Assembly (NCBI GenBank): GCA_036346355.1 | Contig: CM070591.1 | Coordinates: 23,854,001-23,918,000 of the forward strand | Length of the DNA stretch: 64,000 bases | Source: Rhipidocladum racemiflorum | Lineage: Eukaryota; Streptophyta; Magnoliopsida; Poales; Poaceae | Direction of reading: 5' to 3' | Part shown: piece after piece, positions 34,034-47,449 of the stretch | How positions within the stretch are numbered: the stretch's first letter is position 1 | Layout: every line of letters begins with the position of its first letter | Translations under genes and position numbers: made by a program | The notes under the pieces: model-generated | Told to the model about the DNA's origin: nothing | The model's database searches: none | What the model saw: the letters and a program-made list of their open reading frames with translations, nothing else

Positions 34034-34096
34034 ATTCTCCTTGTGTGGATTGTTTGGCGTAGTGGCATGTCTTGGATTCGGGGTCGAATCCTATTT

Positions 34097-34109
34097 AAGG
34101 AGGGGAGAA
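34097..34109 (+). other. Polypurine tract of A
   Basis: AAGGAGGGGAGAA immediately before the 3' LTR start TGTGACACC. Confidence 0.85.
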
Positions 34110-36295
34110 TGTGACACCACGGATGACGAAATGAATAATTTTTCATTTTTGGCATTTCAGTATGTTTTCGGTGTCATGTTTTGGGCCTTCCGGGGCGGAA
34201 AATGGGCCTTTTGGGGGAATTTCGGGCTTGGGGGAAGCATCATGGGCTTGGGGAACCTCGTGGGCTGAAGGTGGGAGGCCTATGGCCCAAGTGGGGGAGG
34301 GATTAGGCCAGCAACCTGCTGCCCCATGGGCCCCACCCCTCCCACATGCGCCTCCCCCCTCCTCTCCACCCAAGCCGCCGCCCCCACCCCCCTCCTTGCT
34401 GTGCGCCCCCTCCTCCCTCTTGCGCCTCCCCCACCACCTCCTAGCAGGCCCTAGCGTGGTCTCTCCCCCCTCCGTTGCTGCCTCTCCATTCCCCTCCATT
34501 GATCTCCGCGTTGCGAAGGATTTCGATCGGGAGGATCCGAAGATTGGAGGGACATCGTGGCCGGGAGAGAGGTGTTCGTCGGTTCGTCGTTCGTCGGGCT
34601 AATATATGTTGATGGAAAACCTTTGGGGTGGATTAGGTACTATTTTAATGGAGGTTTTCATGCTATTTGTTCAAAAGGTTGTGCTTCCATTGGTTTGATT
34701 TGATGAAAAATAGAGTTGTCATTGTGTTCTGTTTCGGGCAGATTGGACGTCCGACTTAGGGTTTCGGTTTTCACAATTTTAGATTCGAAATTTGGTCGTC
34801 CGCCTGTTGAGAAAGTTGTAGGTAATTTCAATACCTTTTAGTGGATACCAAGAACGTGAAATTCTGATCAGCCGTTTGAATGTTATGGCTGTTTTACCGA
34901 ACGTGTTCAAAACTGTGACGTGATTGGGACAGATCGTGTTGATCTGTAGATTAGTCAATTTTAGAGGCCGAATCAGTTTTTCCCAATACTTAGAAAAAGC
35001 TAGGAAATTTCCTAAGCTATGAGAAAATGTACTCGTTTACTTAATTTGGAGTCCTAGAACACATGTTATGCTAGTTGGAAGCCCGCTGTCCTGTAGGGAC
35101 AGATTCTCTGTTTTTGGGTTTTTGGGGTGGTTTGCGAAGTCAGGGTAGAGGATCGTTCTTGTACTATTTTGATGGCACATTTTGAGTGTGTGGTACATAT
35201 TTGCAGGTGGTGTGACCCCGGGAGTGCCCTCATCCTCTCGCCAATCCGTCGCCCACGTTTAAAGGCAAGTGTATTGTAGTGGTTGCGGCATAGGGAGCCG
35301 TAATGTTTGATAATGAGATGGTTTACACATGTTTTATGATATGATGCCATGATTGACTCTTGCTTGCGACATGATGAAAATGGTTTATTATGAGGCTATT
35401 CAATGATTAGTTGAGTTTATGTGCAAGTTGTTTATTTTTATGACATATTTGCAAACATGGCATGAGAACTGGCTAGGTCGGTGAGAAAGTCATAACTAGT
35501 CCGGTAAGGTCTGTGAGAAAGTTATGACTAATCCGGAGCGCCATTGAATAAGACCTACCACGTGATTCCATCCACAGTTGTGAATGGAAGCGAGGAGTAG
35601 GCACCCTCCATCTACGGGATGGAAGGGGAAAGAGGGTGCACGCCGACGGGTGTGCATTCGACAATACCGGTATGTGCTTCGAGGAGACATGTGCATTGCA
35701 TTGCATACATGATGATGATAATGAGATGTGAACAATGAGTTTTGAACATGGTTTTGATGTTATGCATGATGTATAGAGATATTAGCATTGAACTGTTTGT
35801 TTTGTTCCATTGCAATATACTTGTTGAGTGATGAACTCACGCTTGTGTCTTATGTTGTTTTTAGGTACCATGAAACCGGCATGCGGGAAACGGGTTTAGC
35901 TACACTTGGACACGTAGCTCCTCACATATAAATAGTTTTTATCATTTGGAGACATAATAATAAGATTAGTGCCATGAAACTTGGACTATGGCTTGATTGT
36001 GTGCTTAAGTTCATCTTTTGCTTCATTGTAATTTTGGAGTGGTTGGATTCATTATTTTATACGTAAGTTGTTGCCATATCACTTGTTATTGCTGTTTTAA
36101 ATGTCTCATATTATGCTATACATTGCCATATTATTGCTGTTGCTTCAAATCATGGAAAAACAAAGGAGATGCTGCCGAAATTTTCGGTTTTAGCATTTGC
36201 ACCTTTGCTGTAATTTACCTTTATTTGTGCCATTTAGATGTTGTGTCTATCATGTTTGGTGACATGCAGGGCATACTAGATGCCAGGATGTTACA
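34110..36295 (+). repeat. A 3' LTR (2186 bp)
   Basis: Collinear with 26776-28930 and ends GGATGTTACA before the GCTAC target copy. The donor-like GTATGG of the 5' LTR is changed to ATATATG here. Confidence 0.93.
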
Positions 36296-36300
36296 GCTAC

Positions 36301-36838
36301 AGTAACCTCGTAGCTACAGTACACGCGTGCTACAGTAATCTCAGTTTTGGGGTTCTTTTCTTGCACATCTTCTTGTTCTAGAATTGGATCTTTGAATCCT
36401 TGAGCTTCTCTTTGTTTTGATCGATTAAAAAGCTTTCTAGGGCATCAATTTAGTGTTCCACAAAGTTTTGTTGATTAATCTTTTGTCGTCCTTGATTAAT
36501 CTACAAGTTTTGATTAGATTGATTCTCGTCATCTTCTGTCACAGCAAGCTTGCGAGGCTCATAACTTTTGATTCATAAGTCCGATCGCACTGATTCTTTT
36601 TGTTTTCAATTCGTATGGGAATCTAGTTTATTGTGTCCAAATTTAAAATCAATCCGATGGTTGGATCTCCGAGAATTCGTGTTTTACCTAACATCTATCA
36701 ATCTATTTTTGTCGAATATGAGGCAATTGTTTGGTTTTAGTTTGTGGTTAATTTTTAATAGATCAAAGATTTGGTTTTAGCTTCCACACAATTAGTCACC
36801 CCCTTTTGATTGCTATATTCGTATACTTCGATCCTACA
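36301..36838 (+). repeat. Copia 3' LTR, second part
   Basis: Continues the copia LTR after element A, starting with repeated GCTACAGTA units and ending TACTTCGATCCTACA, a typical Sirevirus-like LTR end. Chromovirus Z sequence starts at 36839. The exact end could differ by a few bases because no target copy can be compared inside the window. Confidence 0.7.
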
Positions 36839-37280
36839 AGTGCCTTACTACAGCTCCTGTCCTCACACAACCTGATATTCACAAGCCATTCGACGTTTAT
36901 TGCGATGCATAAGGTATCGACCTTGGCTGTGTGCTTATGCAAGAAAGCTGGGTTGTTGCCTATGCAGCTCGGCAATTGAAACGCCATGAAGAGCACTACC
37001 CAACTCATGATTTAGAGCTTGCTGCGGTGGTCCATGCTTTAAAAATTTGGCGCCACTATCTTCTTGGGAACAAGTGCAACATCTATACTAATCACAACAG
37101 TCTCAAGTACATCTTCACTCAAGCAGATTTGAATATGAGGCAAAGAAGGTGGCTTGAACTGATCAAAGACTACAATTTTGATGTGCATTACCACTCAGGA
37201 AAAGTCAATGTGGTGGCTGACGCATTGAGTCACAAAGCCCGATGCAATTGCCTCATTTTTCAGCCCCGAAGTGCCACTAT
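36839..37280 (+). pseudogene. Chromovirus Z RNase H (fragment, catalytic Asp lost)
   Basis: Reads CLTTAPVLTQPDIHKPFDVY then a TAA, GIDLGCVLMQESWVVAYAAR, YPTHDLELAAVVHALKIW, IYTNHNSLKYIFTQADLN and KVNVVADALSHKA. In the third motif the usual YTDHKSL is YTNHNSL, so a catalytic Asp is replaced by Asn (GAT to AAT). The 5' side is cut by the copia insertion and the 3' side by element B at 37281. The chain continues at 45817 with the integrase. Confidence 0.9.
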
Positions 37281-39522
37281 TGTAACACCCCGGCATCTAG
37301 TATGCCTGAATGTTACCAAACATAGACTAAATAACATCTAAATACCACAAATAAAGATGAATTATAGCAAAGGTGCAAATGCTAAAACCGAAAATTTCGG
37401 CAGCATCTCCTTTGTTTTTCCAGAATTCGGAGCAACAACAAAGTATCACAAGTTATATCATAATGGAAAGCATCTAAAACAGCAATAACAGGTGACATAG
37501 CAACAATATAAGTCCAGGATAAAGCATTCAACCACTTCATGAGCTAAACTAATCAAACAATAATATCGACCACATAGTTAAGCAATTCTCTAAGTTTCAT
37601 GGTATTAATTTTATTATCATGACTCCAAATGATAACACTGCCTAATTTGTGTGGAGCTACGTGTAGATGTGTAGCTAAACCCTATTTCCCGCATGCCGGT
37701 TTCATGGTACCTAAGAAAAACAACATAAACACAAGCGTGAGTTCATCACTCAGCAAGTATATTGCAATGGAACAAGAAAACACATTCCAATACCTTCATC
37801 AGTACTTTTCATATTCAACATCATAAACATCTCGTATTCACATTGTATGCATCTCATTGACATCATCATATAACATCATCATATAATGCAATGCAATGCA
37901 CATGTCTCCTTGAAGCACATACCGGTATTGCCGAGTGCACAACCGTCGGCGTGCACCCTCTTTCCCCTTCCACCCCGTAGATGGAGGGTGCATACTCCTC
38001 GCTTTCATTCACAACTGTGGATGGAATCACGAGGTATGTCTTATTCAATGGTGCTCCGGATTAGTCATAACTTTCTCACCGACCTTATCGGACTAGTTAT
38101 GACTTTCTCTCCGACCGGGCCAGTTTTCATGCCATGTATGCAACATGTCTTAAACATAAACAACTTGCATATAAACTCAACTAATCGTTACATAGCCTCA
38201 TAATAAACTATTATCATCATGTCGCAAGCAAGAGTTAATCATGGCATCATATCATAAAAAACCATGTGTAAACCATCTCATATTCAAACATTACGGCTCC
38301 CTAAGCCGCAACCACTACAATACACTTGCCTTCAAACGCGGGCGACGGATTGGCGAGAGGATGAGGGCACTCCCGGGGTCACACCACCTGGACATACATT
38401 TTTTCCACTCAATATCATACCACCCAAGAAAGTACAAAACTCAGAACACAATGATTCTACCCGAAACCCCGAAAACCTGAAAAATAGACCAATCTGTCCG
38501 TCGGGACAGCAGGCTTCCAACAATCATAACTTGAGTTCTAAAACTCCAAATTAAGTAAAAGAGTACATTTTCTCAAAGCTTAGGAAATTTCCTAGCTTTT
38601 TCTAAGTATTGGGAAAAACTGATTCGGCCTCTAAAATTGTCTAATCTACAGATCCACACGATCTGTCCCAATCGCGTCACAGTTTTGAACCCGTTCGGTA
38701 AAACAGCCCTAACTTTCAAACGGCTGATCGTAATTACACACTCTTGGTGTCCACTGAAAGGTATTGAAATTATATACAACTTTCTCAATATACGGCCTAC
38801 CACAAAACGCTTCTAAAATTCCGAAATCTTAAGCCCTAGGTCAGACACCCAATCTGCCCGGAAGAGAACACCATGCAAACTCTAGATCTCACTGATTCTA
38901 ACTATTGGCAACACAACCTATTGATATAATAACACCAAAACCTCCTCTATCACAGCACCTCATCCATCCCAAAAGGTTACCTATAGCCATACATTCGCCC
39001 GACGAACGATGAACCGACGAACGTCCCTCTCCCGGCCACCATCTCCCTCCAATCTTCGGTTCCTCCCGATCGAAGTCCTTCGCAATGCGGAGATCAACGA
39101 AGGGGGATGGAATAGCAGCATTGGAGGGGAAGGGAGCCACCCTAGGGCTGGCTAGAGGTGGTAGGGGAGGCGCACAAAGGAGGGGGAGGTGGCGGCTAGG
39201 AGGTGGGGGAAAGGTGGGGCGGCTAGGAGGTGGGGAAGTGGGAGGAGGCCTTAGGGTTTGTGGGGGGTGGGGCGCACAAGGGTAGGGCAGCAGCCTGCTG
39301 CCCAAATTCCACCTCCACACGGGCTTAATCTTCCCACACCTTCGGCCCACATCAGTCCCCCACGGCCCAAGCTAGCTCCTGCTAGGCCCAAACTACCCCG
39401 GAAGCCCAAATTCTCCCCCGAAAAGGCCCAAACTCTCGGAAAATGCCCAAAAACAAGATACCAAATTCGTACCTTAATGCCGAAATCTAAAATGACTCAT
39501 TCCGTCATTCCGTAGTGTCACA
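37281..39522 (-). repeat. B 3' LTR (2242 bp)
   Basis: Plus-strand ends are TGTAACACCCCGGCATC and CGTAGTGTCACA. The conserved hairpin TGAGT-TCATC-ACTCA is at 37738-37752. The sequence is related to the reverse complement of A LTRs throughout. Confidence 0.92.
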
Positions 39523-42500
39523 TTCTACCCCCTTAAATAGGATTCGACCTCGAATCCTTGACACACCACTACACAAAACAACCAAAACGAAGGGAGCTAT
39601 GGTTCACTTCTCTGAACCCGCTTAGAAAACCCTACGATTGGCACTAGCCAGAACTCAAACGCAAGGAGTTAAGGCTCGAAGTTTGATGGCTCTAATGATA
39701 TCTCGCAATCAAAACTTGCTAGAAGCTTACTCAACATTGAAACACAAAGCACTACACAAGGACTCAGAACTTCCCAAGCAATAGGATAAATTCCCAAACA
39801 GACAATGAGGGAAAACGGTCTCACACTCCTCATTCTATGCATTCCTTAGCACTAAAGTGCCCGATCCCTTTAAACAATGCTACTCTCTAGAAGAACACGG
39901 TACCAACCTTTCTACTGTGGTTTATCGTATTCAAGACAACGCGAACCAAGAGAGACACAACACTCCAAGATTACCAACTGCTTGACAAATCGGGGTTATA
40001 ACCTTAAGAAAGATTGATCTTTCACAAAAAGACCAATACCCACCACTACCACCGAAAGGGAAAGCTTACATTAAAACCAGTGTTCTTAAAACCCGCAAGA
40101 ACAGTAACAACCGAACAATCCGCTTCGATTGACACAACTCGTGCATAGCCCAGCGACAAAAAGATCCAATACACCTCGAAAAGGAAAAGCAACTGCTAGC
40201 AACCACCAAGTGGTCCACTAATAATTTAATCAACCCTACCGAGGGACGCATCCACGAAACAATTCTCCAGGAAGGTTTGAATTGGGTCATACCCAACCTT
40301 CCTTTACTCTTCACTTTCAAACTAGTTACGATCAACCACTAGCAATGCTTAATATCTTAGGTCATTACCAACACACACTAGATTTCTCTTTCTTAGAAGG
40401 TCTCGCCCTCACATTCTTCCACTCAAAGGATCAGAACAAAGGGTACAATCCTTGAATAAGCTCATCCATAAACCATGAACCCAATTGATCCCCATGCATC
40501 AATTTGACTCCAATGCACTAACCTTTACTTTGGGAAGGATTCGACAACACCCAAAGAACATTTTTTTAAGCTAACACGCAAAGGAATATAAATCTCCTAT
40601 ATCACAGCCAAGATACCAGAAATCCTTCATTCTTTCTTTTCATACTAGAAAGCAATGGAAATCTCGATCCATGACTTGAATGCACACTTTTCAAGAGCAC
40701 TCAGGATTAGTCATATATCCATATATGACTTTCTCACCGACCTGGCTCATCGACTCTTTTATGATTAAATATCTATAAACGATGTCATATTTCCTTTTCA
40801 CCATTCATTCATCATGTAACAAATAGTACAGAATAGTCATTCACCAAATGAGTTCTTCCTCAATAACACATGATTTGAAACACAATTAACATCGATGGTT
40901 GCGAAAATTCATATAGACTAAGACGGTAACACCATTAACAGGAAAACACCACATAATATCATAACCTACCAACAATTGGAAGCTAACTTTGCAAACCTCA
41001 CATTCTAACCAAAATCAACATTTTGGAAAAGAACAACGACTCCAAAGTCAAGCATCTACACACACAACCGTCACAAATTTCCTCAAAGAGAAAGGGAAAC
41101 TCATTTCCAAAAAAAGGAACACTTCACTAACAAAATCACTTATGAAACATTCATAAAATCCACCTTTTGAAGCACTTGCAAACACCACACACATTTTCCA
41201 AATAACTCCAACTCTAGCCAAATAGAGTTTCAAATTAAATCTCAAGAATTTCCAACACACCCCACTATGTCCATCTGCTTACATTAAAATTTGTTCCAAA
41301 GATCATTCAGTGTGAACGCGGAGGAGCGCGATCCACTCAAAACTTTTGGGTGTAAATCCCTATTCATAGCATAAACTAAGCAAATTAGCCAAAACCAAAG
41401 ATTTGCACTAATCACTACGAGTTTTAGGGAAACTCTGAAACACAACAGAAGAAACACTTTGACCAAAAGCATTCAACCAAGATAGCCAACAACCAAACCA
41501 GTCCAAAAGTTTTAAACACCAGCTCAACATAGACACAACCACCTCTAGTGCTCCACTACGCTTTCCATTAAAGACTTCAATATTCACCATTTACACATCG
41601 AGAAGCCCCATCATAATTCAACCAAAAGCTACACAACAAATTCTTTATCTAGTTACCTTTCCCAACACTTATAAATAAAGTTTATGATGCTTATCAAAAA
41701 GACATCCAACCAAAACTACCTCATCCTGTTCCCCAAAGACAAACACATCATATAACATCCTATTCTCATTTTAAAACATAATACTTCAACAAATACTTTA
41801 GCATGATCAACCTATCAATTTTATACCATCCATACGTCAACATCTTGACAATTGAAACTTGTTCAATCAATAAATGACTTCAACAAGTAAATATTATCTC
41901 CGGAAGACAAAGTTCGTAAATATGACTCTAAGATATACATTCATTAAGGACATATTCCTACATCATGCTAATTATCCAAGGTTCGCTCCATCACAACATG
42001 TTACAATTTCCTCTATTTAACCATGGTTTTCAACAAGTAATCTAAACAATTACCACCACTACTAAGTCATCAATAGCATCAAATATGCACAATCATCAAA
42101 CAACAACATTGCTTTTAGCTACCTTATACAAAGGTTTATAACACAATTGTCACTATACAACATACTCCAACTATTAAAATAAATTTAATAAGTTAGACCA
42201 TCCCAATGCTCTTAACAACATCATTAACAACAAATCCTATGTCTTCACAATTGATATCGATACTAGCATTGTAGGGACACAACTGCATACTTCCAAATAT
42301 ACTAGTAGCTTGCAACAACATAAATAGCAACTCTAATCAACTTCCAAGTTAAAGTCACTAGTCAACACGATTAAATTTCCCTATTAACACATTAAATTAG
42401 AAGATCTTTAAACAACCAGCAAAGTTTCTTTAACAATCTCAGTAGTCTACATCATCTTAATGTTCTAACTATGCATCAGGGTTTGAAACTTTAAACATTA

Positions 42501-43634
42501 TCGAGGGTCATAAGCACTTTTAAAGCAAAGCAACAGATTCTAAGCATGTACATTAACACATTTAATCCTTCTCGCTATAGAGTAAGCTACAACACTAGAA
42601 GTTCATTTAATCTTCAGCTAAAGATAAAAATTTCATTTAATTGATTCATCTCACAAATTAACCTAGGAGTACATCATTTCCATCAACCACACTGTTACAT
42701 ACTACATAACATGCTAAACAACAATTCTCACTATTGACAAATAATTTTAATCAAAAGACTACTTACTTTGTTTGCAGCATTTTCTTTTTAAAACTCAACC
42801 AAAATTTACCAAGAAACTTGACTCTCAATGTTGCAATAGGACATGACTCACACTTGATCATGCAAAAGATCTCTAAAACACAATTCAATCTTAAAGACTC
42901 TCACAGGAGGGAACCAAGCGGTCAAGTAACCCTTTTCCGACAAAGGCACAAAACATAAATCGACACATCTTAAGTTTTTGCACACAACTTAAATAACTTC
43001 CTTTAAACTCAGAGTATGGCACACAAGAACCCAAAACTATACTTTTCTTTGGAAAGCAACCAACAAAACCGGTGTCAAAGACAAAAAGACGACTAAAAAG
43101 GCGCAACACTAAACTCTTCTTCTTCGTATTCAGCCAAGGAAGACAAAACCACAAACCGCCAAAGGATCAATCCGCAAAAACCAAATACCAAACATTTTTC
43201 CTTTGATTCAATCAACTAAAACCAAGAAATCCACCATCAACTTTTCTAATCAACTCCAACCAACTACCTGGTCTACGGCAGAAAGGATAAGCACTCTCCC
43301 TACGGGAGGTTAATAGTCTTTTTGTGATGGCTCTCACCGGCCACACCAATATTCCACATAACATTACGACAAACAATTGAAGGTGACCGAAAACCTCCAG
43401 CACCACAACCTAACTACATCATAAATATAGCAATTCAAACAATACTTTCGTAAATATAACATCATGCATCATCAGATGTAGCATTCAACATCAAAGCTTA
43501 AATACAATATTTAAGCGGATAGCAAAGATAACCATACCCTTCCTACTGTGCATCAGAGTGTGTCAAGTTTTAAATTAGTTAACCAAACTATTTCAGATTT
43601 TAAGGTTTTAGTTTACTCTAGAGTAATTTAAAGA
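39523..43634 (-). other. B internal region, non-coding
   Basis: Begins (plus strand) TTCTACCCCCTTAA, the complement of the purine tract, then ATTCGACCTCGAATCC as also seen at the end of A. The remaining 4 kb is AT-rich with no open frame resembling any retroelement protein on either strand. A segment at about 40695-40760 resembles LTR sequence (GATTAGTCAT, GACTTTCTCACCGACC) and may be a degraded LTR piece. No clear primer site is found at the 43634 end. Confidence 0.75.
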
Positions 43635-45811
43635 TAAATTACATCTAAATACCACAAATAAAGATAAATTACAGCAAAGGTGCGAATGCTAAAACCGAAA
43701 ATTTCGGCAGCATCTCCTTTGTTTTTCCATAATTCGGAGCAACAACAAAGTATCACAAGTTATATCATAATAGAAAGCATCTAAAACAGCAATAACAGGT
43801 GACATAGCAACAATATAAGTCCAGGATAAAGCATTCAACCAATTCATGAGCTAAACGAATCAAACAATAAGAATGAGCACATAGTTAAGCAATTCTCCAA
43901 GTTTCATGGTTTAATTTTATTATCATGACTCCAAATGATAACACTGCCTAATTTGTGTGGAGCTATGTGTAGATGTGTAGCTAAACCCTTTTTTCCCGCA
44001 TGCCGGTTTCATGGTAGCTAAGAAAAACAACATAAACACAAGCGTGAGTTCATCACTAAGCAAATATATTGCAATGGAACAAGAAAACACATTCCAATAC
44101 CTTCATCACTACTTTTCATATTCAACATCATAAACATCTCATATTCACATTGTATGCATCTCAACGACATCATCATATAATGTAATGCAACGCAATGCAC
44201 ATGTCTCCTTGAAGCACATACCGGTATTGCCGAGTGCACACCCGTCGGCGTGCACCCTCTTTCCCCTTCCTTCCCGTAGATGGAGGGTGCTTACTCCTCG
44301 CTTCCATTCACAACTGTGGATGGAATCACGAGGTAGGTCTTATTCAATGGCGCTCCGGATTAGTCATAACATTCTCACCGACCTTACCGGACTAGTTATG
44401 ACTTTCTCACCGACCGGGCCAATTTTCAGGCCATGTATGCAACATATGTCTTAAACATAAACAACTTGCATATATGTCTTAAACATAAACAACTTGCATA
44501 TAAACTGAACTAATCTTTGCATAGCCTCATAATAAACCATTTTCAACATGTCGCAAGCAAGAGTCAATCATGGCATCATATCATAAAAAAACATGTGTAA
44601 ACCATCTCATATTCAAACATTACGGCTCCCTAAGCCGCAACCACTACAATACACTTGCCTTCAAACGCGGGCGACGGATTTGCGAGAGGATGAGGGCACT
44701 CCCGGGGTCACACCACCTGCACATACATGTTTTTCACTCAATATTATACCACCCAAGCAAGTACAAAACTCAGAACACAACGATTCTATCCGAAACCCCG
44801 AAAACCTGAAAAACAGTCCAATCTGTCCGTCGGGACAGCAGACTTGCAACAATCATAACTTGAGTTCTAAAAACTCCAAATTAAGTAAAAGAGTACATTT
44901 TCTCGAAGCTTAGGAAATTTCCTAGCTTTTACTAAGTATTGGGAAAAACTGATTCGGCTTTTAAAATTGCCTAATCTACAGATGCACCCGATCTGCCCTA
45001 ACTTTCAAACGAATGATCGGAATTACACGTTCTTAGTGTCCACTGAAAGGTATTGAAATTATATACATTTTCTCAACATACGGCGGACCAAAAAATGCCT
45101 CTAAAATTACGAAATCTTAAGCCCTAGGTCGGACGCCCAATCTGCCTGAAACAGAACACCATGCAAACTCTAGATCTCATTTATTCTAACTATTGGTAGC
45201 ACAACTCATTGGTCTAATAACACCAAAACCTCCTCTATCACAGCACCTCATCGATCCCAAAAGGTTACCCATAGCCATACATTCGCCCGACGAACGATGA
45301 ACTGACGAACGTCCCTCTCCCGGCCACGATCTCCCTCCAATCTTCAGTTCCTCCCGATCGAAGTCCTTCGCAACGCGGAGATCAATAGAGGAGGATGGAA
45401 CGGCAGCAATGGAGGGGAAGGGAACCACCCTAGGGCCGGCTAGAGGTGGTAGGGGAGGCGCACAAAAGAAGGGGAGGTGGCGGCTAGGAGGTGGGGGAAA
45501 GGTGGGGCGGCTAGGAGGTGGGGAAGTGGGCGAAGGCCTTAGGGTTTTGGGGGGTGGGGCGCACAAGTGTAGGGCAGAAGCCTGCTGCCCAAATTCCACC
45601 TCCACACGGGCTTAATCTTCCCCCACCTTCGGCCCACATCAGTCCTCCCACGGCTCAAGCTAGCTCCCACTAGGCCCAAACTCCCCGGGAAGCCCAAATT
45701 CTCCCCTGGAAAAGGCCCAAACTCTCGGAAAAGGCCCAAAAACAAGATACCAAATTCGTACCTTCATGCCAAAATAAAAAATGACTCATTTTGTCGTTTC
45801 GTAGTGTCACA
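43635..45811 (-). repeat. B 5' LTR, missing its terminal ~55 bases
   Basis: Collinear with 37336-39522 but the first 55 plus-strand bases are absent. Instead AAAGATAAATTACA occurs twice (about 43629 and 43663), pointing to a small template switch or slippage that also removed the primer site. Confidence 0.88.
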
Positions 45812-45816
45812 ACTAT

Positions 45817-47316
45817 CTGTGCAGAATTTCAGAAACTCAGCGTAGAGATGGTTGAAGAAGGTTTCTTGGCTAATCTAGAATTGAATTTCATGCTGCTGGA
45901 CCAGATTAGAGAGGCTCAAAAGAGGGACAAGGGCGTTGCCCGAATTTGTAGCAAATAGAATTCTGGCCAAGCTACTTGCTTCCATCTTGATGATGGTGGA
46001 ACTTTGTGGTTCGGCAAGCGCCTAGTCGTCCCTAAAGACCAAGAGTTGTGAAGAAAGATCCTCGATGAAGCCCACAACTCTTTACTCACAATCCATCCGG
46101 GCAGCAACAAAATGTATCAAGACTTGAAGCAGCGGTTTTGGTGGACTCGCATGAAGCGTGAGATTGCTCGCTATGTGTCCGAATGTGATGTTTGCAAATG
46201 GTTGAAGGCTGAACACCTCAAGCCGGCAGGCACTCTTCAGCCACTGCCCATTCCAAGTTGGAAGTGGGAAGAGGTTGGCATGGATTTCATCACTAGCCTG
46301 CCAACGACTTCTTCGGGTCACGACTAGATATGGGTTATAGTCGACCGGTTGACAAAGTCCGCACATTTCCTAGCTATTCGCACCACCTATCGAGCCATGA
46401 GGTATGCGGAGTTGTACATATCTCGAATTGTATGTTTGCCAAAGCGGATAGTTTCAGATCGAGGCTCACAGTTTGTCTCTCGATTCGGGAAAAGTTTGCA
46501 TGAGGCATTGGGCACCAAGCTACTTCACAGCTCTGCCTATCACCCGCAAACCGGCGGCCAAACCGAGAGGGTCAATCAAATCCTCGAGGATATGTTGAGG
46601 GATTGTGTTCTATCATATGGGAAGAAATGGGATGAATGTCTTCCATATGCTGAGTTTGCTTACAACAACAGCTACCAAACTATCATCAAAATGTCTCCTT
46701 TTGAAGCACTCTATGGTCGTAGCTATCGGACACCCTTGAACTGGTCCAAGAGTGGGGAACGACCATTCTTTGGGCCCGAATTGGTCATGAAGGCAGAAGA
46801 GAAGGTGAAGACCATTCAAAAAAATATGAGGGTGGTACAATCACGGCAAAAGAGCTATGCTAATCGTCGTAGAAGACCTCTCTCTTTCAGCATTGGTGAT
46901 CATGTCTATCTGAAGGTATCTCCCCTCCGGGGCACCCATCATTTCGGGGTTAAGGGAAAATTGGCACCTCGATACGTAGGACCTTTCTGGATCCTTGCAA
47001 GACGTGGTCAAGTGGCATATCAATTGGAGCTTCCTCCCTCTCTAGCGATGGTCCACGATGTCTTCCATGTATCACAATTGAAGAAGTAACTCCGTATCCC
47101 CTTTGAGCACCTCGAAGTGGATGAACTCAAAGTCCTGCCCAACCTATCTTACTAAGAGTATCCTATTCGAGTTTTGGATGAAGCTGAACGCAAGACTTGT
47201 CGTAGGACCCTCAAATTCTATAAAATTCAGTGGAGCAATCACACTGAGGATGTAGCCACATGGGAGCGGGAAGACAGTTTGAAAATCGAGTATACCGAAT
47301 TCTTCCATAACATGTG
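45817..47316 (+). pseudogene. Chromovirus Z integrase and chromodomain end
   Basis: After the B insertion the linker reads EMVEEGFLANLELN. Zinc region: IHPGSNKMYQDLKQRFWW and ECDVCKWLK. Core: WEEVGMDFITSLP, VDRLTKSAHFLAIRTTYRAM, PKRIVSDRGSQFVSRFGKSL and GGQTERVNQILEDMLRDC, so Asp, Asp and Glu are all present. A 9-base deletion removes the usual HGV before PKRIVSD. GPY/F: APRYVGPFWILARRGQVAYQ. End module: FYKIQWSNHTEDVATWERE. TAG codons near 45956 and 46324, TGA near 46047 and TAA at 47087 and 47151 break it. Confidence 0.93.
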
Positions 47317-47435
47317 AGTGCTACCATCCATTCTCTTGGCAATTTAAGTCATATCATTTGTATGTGGCTGCAATTGTCCATGTGAACTCTATCCATCTAT
47401 TCTCTCTTTTTTGAATCTCGGGGCGAGATTCTTGT

Positions 47436-47449
47436 GTGGGGGGAGGATT
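47436..47449 (+). other. Polypurine tract of Z
   Basis: GTGGGGGGAGGATT immediately before TGTCAAGGCCCC. Confidence 0.85.

Larger units (their letters stand above)
26776..36295 (+). mobile_element. Chromovirus A, structurally complete (9520 bp, TSD GCTAC)
   Basis: Target-site copies GCTAC at 26771-26775 and 36296-36300 flank LTRs 26776-28930 and 34110-36295. Inside are the primer site, gag, protease, RT, RNase H, integrase, a chromodomain-like end and the purine tract, in standard order. Every gene carries stops or shifts, mostly CAG, CAA or CGA changed to stop codons. It is inserted in the copia 3' LTR. Its LTR ends and exon 1 region resemble those of element B in reverse. Confidence 0.95.
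18645..36838 (+). mobile_element. Sirevirus-like Ty1/copia element (interrupted)
   Basis: Visible parts are the pre-integrase/integrase region (18645-19390), RT C-terminus and RNase H (23401-24340), a multi-purine-tract spacer (24341-25475) and a 3' LTR split into 25476-26775 and 36301-36838. The 5' half is outside the window, beyond the CACTA insertion. The repeated purine tracts and palindrome cluster in the LTR are features reported for Sireviruses. It is inserted into the RNase H region of chromovirus Z at 36839. Confidence 0.85.
37281..45811 (-). mobile_element. Element B: non-autonomous chromovirus derivative (8531 bp, TSD ACTAT)
   Basis: Target copies ACTAT lie at 37276-37280 and 45812-45816. 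On the minus strand the element starts TGTGACACTACG and ends GGGGTGTTACA, like element A, and has a purine tract beside its 3' LTR (39523-39536). LTRs are 37281-39522 and about 43635-45811. The 4.1-kb interior has no recognisable gag or pol. It is therefore probably mobilised by proteins of an A-like relative. It separates Z RNase H from Z integrase, and removing it rejoins the two. Confidence 0.9.

Noticed and set aside
39523..43634. Several 60-90 codon ORFs in the B interior.
   Set aside because: None resembles a retroelement or host protein; AT-rich chance frames.
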